Shown: in pieces, positions 7,249-10,724 of the stretch
Numbering within the stretch: the first letter of the stretch is position 1
How the letters are laid out: the number at the start of each line of letters is the position of its first letter
Source: Euperipatoides rowelli
Lineage: Eukaryota; Onychophora; Udeonychophora; Euonychophora; Peripatopsidae
NCBI GenBank assembly: GCA_003024985.2
Contig: PXIH01S0000467.1
Length of the DNA stretch: 10,724 bases
Reading direction: 5' to 3' (one strand)
Position numbers and translations under genes: made by a program
The notes under the pieces: generated by a model
The model's database searches: none
What the model was told of the DNA's origin: nothing
Seen by the model: only the letters and a program-made list of their open reading frames with translations

Positions 7249-7313
7249 ATACAGTTACAAGTATTCAGTAATTCAGTTGAGATGACTGAATTATGCATAC
7301 TTCGTATATGTAT
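7249..7313 (+). ncRNA. Candidate microRNA precursor, 65-nt hairpin
   Basis: The best-folded structure in the window. TAATTCAGT (7269-7277) pairs perfectly with ACTGAATTA (7285-7293) around the 7-nt loop TGAGATG. Below it, after a bulged G (7268), CA/TG pair, then one T-C mismatch, GTAT (7261-7264)/ATAC (7297-7300), AA/TT, a bulged C (7303), TAC/GTA, a 2x2 mismatch, and ATACA (7249-7253)/TGTAT (7309-7313). Total 25 Watson-Crick pairs over 29 positions per arm, with about four more possible A-T pairs outside. Length, arm symmetry and scattered small defects fit a microRNA precursor. I recognise no known family in either arm. The 3' flank contains an ambiguous base at 7320, which affects only the outermost pairing. 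An inverted-repeat relic is the alternative. Confidence 0.42.
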
Positions 7314-7319
7314 ATAATA

Positions 7320-7320
7320 N
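7320..7320. other. Ambiguous base (N)
   Basis: A single undetermined base within TATATAATANCTATATATG. It may reflect a heterozygous site, a consensus conflict or low-quality sequence in a TA-rich spot directly 3' of the 65-nt hairpin. Confidence 0.99.
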
Positions 7321-7411
7321 CTATATATGACTATCATAAAGTTAGACTCAACTATGGCATGGATATAAGCAAGGAACTTCTTTTTAAGATTTTGCAATTC
7401 AGTAAAGTTTT

Positions 7412-7438
7412 CACACACACACACACACAAAAAAAAAA
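7412..7438 (+). repeat. (CA)9 microsatellite followed by poly-A
   Basis: Nine CA units at 7412-7429, running directly into an A-run that ends at 7438. Probably length-polymorphic. Confidence 0.95.
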
Positions 7439-7797
7439 CGGACTAAATCGCAGAAATTTAAAAATTAATTTATAAAATATTATTTGATGTTATTGCCTTT
7501 GATTTGGTAATCGCAGATTCCAACAAAAAAGCAAACAAAGTTAAATTTACTGTGTAGAAAGAAGTTCATTGTTATGGGAATTGTCTGGTACAAAATGGAT
7601 ATTATTCAAGTTCTTGAGCTGATTAGACGCAAGTCTTTATGTAATCTCTAATTCAGTCATGTAAACTTGGCTAACATCCTTCGGGGCTATAGCCTTTTTC
7701 TCTGTTGCACTAATGTTAATATTTGCAACAACCAAATTATTTTGTATTAAGAATATTTGTTTTGTGTTAGACATGTGTCTATTTGAATAAAAAACGC

Positions 7798-7812
7798 AAT
7801 AATAATAATAAT
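7798..7812 (+). repeat. (AAT)5 microsatellite
   Basis: Five uninterrupted AAT units. Confidence 0.9.
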
Positions 7813-7980
7813 GACGAGTGTACAATGCATATATTTTTTATAAAATTTTAAGTCGCCACCGAGATGATGGGAAAATAAATAGTTGTAAATTTTTAAAGTT
7901 TGTTTTCAAAGCGTTTTCTAGTTCAATTAAATGCAAAATGTGATATACATCAAACACTATTATTAATGAAGAGAGAAAGC

Positions 7981-7994
7981 AAAAAAAAAAAAAA
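7981..7994 (+). repeat. Poly-A homopolymer (A14)
   Basis: Fourteen consecutive A bases, with no recognisable retroelement body next to it. Confidence 0.85.
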
Positions 7995-8701
7995 TGAATT
8001 AATAAAATATTACACTTCTATTGCATCATGTAGTTCTTAGGCCTGCTAATAATATCTCCATTATTTTTATCAAGTGGTTTAGCTAGATATAAGCTTGAAC
8101 AAGTTTACGTTATGTAAAAATAATGATGGGTAGACATGTGAACAGATGCGAAAGTGGAAAACAGCTAGCTACACAACAAAGTGAGTTTTTTTATATCTTT
8201 CTTCAAGTCAGTCAATCATTGATAAAAGCTTTTTTTAAAAAATCAAGCACTTCAACTTTTGTAAATAGTACTGTGAAAATAATAAATATTATTGTTTTAT
8301 TTTGATTTTTAAGTTGGCATCATTGAAATGTACTGTATTGTCAGTGCTAGGCTATTATTTTAATTCAAAAAGCCGTTTTACTTCCAACGTAAGTAGTCTA
8401 CTTTTGAAAGTGTTAATTGAATTTTTATTAACAGAAAACAACAAACTATATTTCTGCATTTTACCTGATAAAAATATCATACATTTTAACAAGGTCGTTT
8501 TCATTCATGAATTTTGCACTAAGTTGAAAACAATAAAACTGTTAACGTTTTTTTTTATAAACGGGAATGGATTAGCATAACATTACTTAAATATGGCGTA
8601 GGCACATATCGGGCTGCAGAGGCAAAAAATTGTTGAATGAGGAAAAAGAATTAAACCAGGAAATAAAATCATAGTATCCATTGGTCATGTTATTTTTATA
8701 C

Positions 8702-8715
8702 ATATATATATATAT
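8702..8715 (+). repeat. (AT)7 microsatellite
   Basis: Seven AT units in a T-rich context. Confidence 0.85.
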
Positions 8716-9771
8716 TTTGCATTGTTTTAATTTAGTAGAGTCCTTCACCCACTCTGGGATAGTCTATTTTAAACCTGAGAAGAAAATTTATTTAATTTCA
8801 TATCACATTTAAAACTTTAGGAGAAAGGATTAAAAAAAGGGGGGTTAGTAGAGGAATGTCTCAGTATTTAGCGATCCAGAATGCATCTAGCTTATCGAAG
8901 GATCCACAAGAATCTTCTCATTTTAATTGGTATGTATATTCCATCTAGTTTTTACACGGTCACAATGATTAATAAGAAATATTTTTCAATAAAAATGGAA
9001 GCCCTGTTTTTTTTTAACCATTGGAATGTTATTTTATTGTTTGTTTAAAATAAAAATACTTGGAGATAGTGGGAAATGTAATGGAAAGGTAAAAAATGAG
9101 AGGAATTGTGATTTTTTTTTTTTTGCATATTATTTTCTTTAAAACAATATCAGTCTTTCAAGAAAAGTATTGCTAAATGAGATTTTTTTAAAAGTAAAAA
9201 CAAATAAAAAAAATAATAACTGGAATAAACCTAAGAAACAGTTATGAATGTATAAAAAAAATAAGCCATACAACAAATGTAAAACTAAACAAGAAAAATA
9301 ATTGGTTACTTTGTAAATCAATTAACAATTTCTCAGTATTGGTACATAAACCATACAAAGAACTAAGAAAGGTTACAATTCTTTTTTTTTTGCACTACTT
9401 AGAGTATGCAGATACAAAAACTGCAGTTATGTACACCAATATAAACATATGCACAGACGTCATAATGACAGCTGATTGTAAACAAAGAAATAATACAATG
9501 TTTCATTGTAATCACATTAGGCTATATTTATTACATTTTAATCTTTAAAAAAAATGCAGAATTTAATTCAAACACTACTTCATCTAAAATAATAAATTAT
9601 TGCTAATCAATTATTCTCAAAATAAAAATGTCTTCAAAGAAAATTATAACATAATAATGCCCCATCTAGTTTTTCTTTGAATATGGTACCAGATCAACAA
9701 AATGCAGAGGGAGCCATTTAATAAGAAACTTGTATGTGTGGCATAATATGAAAATATTAACACTAATATCC
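8716..9771. other. Gene-free A+T-rich stretch
   Basis: No gene is recognised. Short frames at 9139-9321 (minus) and 9339-9548 (plus) are low-complexity or lack any domain. A G6 run lies at 8839-8844. Positions 9060-9125 lack C on the + strand, which is mild in such DNA. The 13-mer CCATCTAGTTTTT occurs twice, at 8941-8953 and 9662-9674, without matching flanks. TACAATG-TTT-CATTGTA around 9494-9510 is a small interrupted palindrome. Confidence 0.6.
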
Positions 9772-9794
9772 TTAGCCTAAGTAACTTAGGTTAA
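9772..9794. repeat. 23-bp interrupted palindrome with 10-bp arms
   Basis: TTAGCCTAAG (9772-9781) and CTTAGGTTAA (9785-9794) pair over all ten positions (one G-T wobble) across a 3-nt spacer TAA. As DNA it is a near-perfect dyad of the kind bound by dimeric regulators. The 3-nt loop is tight for an RNA stem. Chance is possible. Confidence 0.5.
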
Positions 9795-10062
9795 TGATTG
9801 GAGGAACATTCTTGTAAGATTCAAATGAAGGCTGAAAGTAGACGATCCTTGCAACTTTACTTCTTCCAAAATGTTAGAAATCTTAAAGATTCTAGTCTTA
9901 GAATTATCCCAATAAGCCACAAAATGAGACTTTACCTTTTTGTATATATTTTATATGCTCTGATAGTGCATAAAAATAGTAAAGATAAACCACAATGATT
10001 GTTTAAAAGACAGTTGCAAAAATAGACAGGAATTTCAAACACATACAGTACATCATTTATAG
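9795..10062. other. Gene-free A+T-rich stretch
   Basis: Nothing recognisable. A frame at 9798-9998 starts at a non-ATG codon and has no domain. A small stem ATTCTA-GTCT-TAGAAT lies near 9889-9904. Confidence 0.55.
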
Positions 10063-10145
10063 CAGTGTTTCTTAAACCTTTTTTTGTATAAAGGACTCTT
10101 TATTTTTTAAATTCTTTAAAGTATCCCAATAAAATTTTTGGAATT
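10063..10145 (+). mobile_element. hAT-like DNA transposon terminus (fragment)
   Basis: CAGTGTTTCTTAAACC at 10063-10078 closely resembles the CAGTG(G/T)TTCTCAAAC terminal inverted repeat of many animal hAT elements and their non-autonomous relatives. What follows is also typical of those ends: a T-run, then AAAGGACTCTTTATTTT and AAAGTATCCC, which look like decayed versions of the GGACCCCTTT and GTACCCC segments. The opposite terminus (GTTTGAGAAACACTG-like) is not seen in the remaining 580 bp, and no transposase is present. The 3' limit is where similarity fades and is approximate. This is a truncated, inactive copy. Identification is from memory of the family pattern, not a search. Confidence 0.45.
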
Positions 10146-10171
10146 TAATAAGTTTTTTTTAATCCAATCTA

Positions 10172-10352
10172 GCCACTGTGGTAACAACTCAGTATTGATC
10201 CTAAGCCTGGTTCAATGGTCTGGGTTGGTGTCAGGAAAGGCATACGGCTGTAAAAACCTGGCCAAAACTTAAAATTATTTCAGATTTAAACCAAGTTCAT
10301 CGACCCCACACAGAAGTGAGAAAATATGAAGAGAAAGAAGAATTAAAAGATG
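10172..10352 (+). mobile_element. RTE-type LINE 3' end (or a SINE sharing that tail)
   Basis: GGTGTCAGGAAAGGCATACG and the following GGCTGTAAAAACCTGGCCAAAACTT (10227-10270, read on the + strand) match the conserved 3'-terminal segment of RTE-clade LINEs in many animals, usually seen as GGTGTCAGGAAGGGCATCCGGC and then GTAAAAACC and GCCAAA. The downstream part continues the pattern with GACCCCACACAGAAGTG (10302-10318) and a GA-rich tail (GAAGAGAAAGAAGAA, about 10328-10342), as expected at the 3' end of such elements. Reverse transcriptase and endonuclease are absent, so this is the usual strongly 5'-truncated insertion. The left boundary is uncertain. The order hAT-like end, then RTE tail, suggests one inserted into or next to the other. 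Confidence 0.55.
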
Positions 10353-10371
10353 TAAGCCAGCAATTTGATAT

Positions 10372-10476
10372 GGGGTCGTACATAAATTACGTCAAACAAT
10401 TTTTTCATAATCCTTGATCCCTCCCCCCTTATCACAACTTGTCACACAATGCTTTACCCACTCCCCCATATATAAT
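10372..10476. mobile_element. MITE-like DNA transposon end (fragment)
   Basis: GGGGTCGTACATAAATTACG and the next three bases TCA, at 10372-10394, resemble a repeat end that is common in invertebrate genomes (GGG-x-GTCCATAAATTACGTCA). The following CCCTCCCCCCTTATCACAAC and TTGTCACA (about 10420-10446) also fit the usual interior of those elements, a C-rich block and a TTGTCACA motif. The complementary end (TGACGTAATTTATG) is not found in the window, so this is a half-element or a solo end. I do not assign a superfamily with confidence. The right limit is set at the end of the second C-rich block. Confidence 0.45.
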
Positions 10477-10724
10477 TAAAAAAAACATATCTATAAATTA
10501 ACTACAGTAGCTTAGTTTTATTATTATTATTATTGTAGATTCGATTTTTACTCGGTTCCCAAAAAAAGGGGTAAAAGGGAGTACTCGATTCCAATAAAAA
10601 TACGGGTATTTCAAGCCTATTTGAAAAGTCATTTAGCCTTCTTTAATATGTAAGGTACACAAAAGTTTTGTATGAATTTCATTCAAATAAATATTCAGAC
10701 GATTTATTTAATTTTTAGGAAAAA
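10477..10724. other. Gene-free A+T-rich end of window
   Basis: Holds (TTA)5 at 10518-10532 and a loose direct repeat: TACTCGGTTCCCAAAAAAA (10549-10567) against TACTCGATTCCAATAAAAA (10582-10600), 16 of 19 identical with a 33-bp period. No gene is seen. Confidence 0.6.
10518..10532 (+). repeat. (TTA)5 microsatellite
   Basis: Five uninterrupted TTA units. Confidence 0.9.

Larger units (their letters stand above)
6413..7313 (+). ncRNA. Candidate non-coding transcript carrying clustered microRNA-like hairpins
   Basis: This is a 0.9-kb segment without coding frames, set apart by composition and foldability. By hand count, 6421-7260 holds about 176 G and 105 C on the + strand (G+C about 33%), with few homopolymers, unlike the flanks. 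Excess G on one strand is a known mark of transcription of that strand's sequence. Six stem-loops are spaced through it: two strong (6629-6718, 7249-7313) and four weaker (6413-6486, 6498-6558, 6918-6961, 7130-7181). Compact clusters of microRNA hairpins in one primary transcript are well known in animals. The strand is inferred from the G excess only. No promoter or transcript ends can be placed. The alternative is an old inverted-repeat transposon graveyard or an intron with fortuitous folds. Confidence 0.3.
7314..8701. other. Gene-free A+T-rich stretch with microsatellites
   Basis: No gene is supported. Short frames at 7637-7825 (minus), 8123-8305 and 8302-8580 (plus) show no domain. CAAAGTGAGT near 8177-8185 resembles a splice donor, but no acceptor-bounded exon precedes it. 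Low-complexity content includes (CA)9 at 7412-7429 followed by an A-run, (AAT)5 at 7798-7812 and A14 at 7981-7994. Confidence 0.6.

Noticed and set aside
7299-7308. ACTTCGTATA, identical to ten bases of a loxP arm
   Set aside because: Only 10 of the 13 arm bases match and there is no second inverted arm at the right spacing. The bases belong to the 3' arm of the 65-nt hairpin.
8123-8185. Possible exon ending at the donor-like CAAAGTGAGT
   Set aside because: No convincing pyrimidine tract and AG upstream to start the exon, and the encoded residues are not recognisable.
8302-8580. Longest open frame, about 92 codons
   Set aside because: Starts at a non-ATG codon (TTG-type), consists mainly of Phe, Leu, Lys, Asn and Ile as expected of A+T-rich random sequence, and shows no domain.
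8941-9674. CCATCTAGTTTTT at 8941-8953 and 9662-9674
   Set aside because: Thirteen bases ending in a T-run, with unrelated flanks. Probably coincidence.

Overview
This window looks like intergenic or intronic DNA from an animal nuclear genome. It is strongly A+T-rich, with many A and T homopolymers and short microsatellites. No open frame exceeds about 92 codons, and I recognise no protein family on either strand. There are no bacterial operon features. The repeats that can be recognised are typical of metazoan genomes: a tRNA-derived SINE-like element, an RTE-type LINE 3' tail, a hAT-like terminus, and a MITE-like end of a kind common in invertebrates. I read it as an invertebrate but cannot name the species. 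A mollusc or a tunicate would fit, and neither is demonstrated.

Layout. Positions 1 to about 4540 are non-coding A+T-rich DNA. They hold a 30-bp direct repeat (1050 and 1475), a thrice-used 10-mer that also forms an inverted repeat (1722, 2011, 2090), a small inverted repeat (2191-2247) and one short open frame with a signal-peptide-like start (3247-3441). Positions 4543 to about 4800 hold a tRNA-derived SINE-like element with RNA polymerase III A and B boxes. Positions 4806 to 6081 hold a G13 run and a patch of higher-complexity sequence, without genes.

The most interesting segment is about 6413 to 7313. It is less A+T-extreme than its surroundings (about 33% G+C by hand count over 6421-7260), has far more G than C on the + strand (about 176 versus 105), and contains several RNA-foldable inverted repeats. 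Two are strong. A 65-nt hairpin at 7249-7313 has 25 Watson-Crick pairs, and a 90-nt hairpin at 6629-6718 has about 33 pairs. Both look like microRNA precursors. Weaker hairpins lie at 6413-6486, 6498-6558, 6918-6961 and 7130-7181, and two short tandem duplications (6583-6621, 7022-7063) sit between them. My leading hypothesis is a + strand non-coding transcript carrying a small cluster of microRNA-like hairpins. This is an inference from sequence alone.

Positions 7314 to 10062 are again A+T-rich and gene-free, with (CA)9, (AAT)5 and (AT)7 microsatellites and a 23-bp interrupted palindrome at 9772. The right end (10063-10476) packs three different transposon remnants into about 400 bp: a hAT-like terminus, an RTE-like 3' tail and a MITE-like end. 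No protein-coding genes can be supported, so no gene-to-gene pathway can be described.
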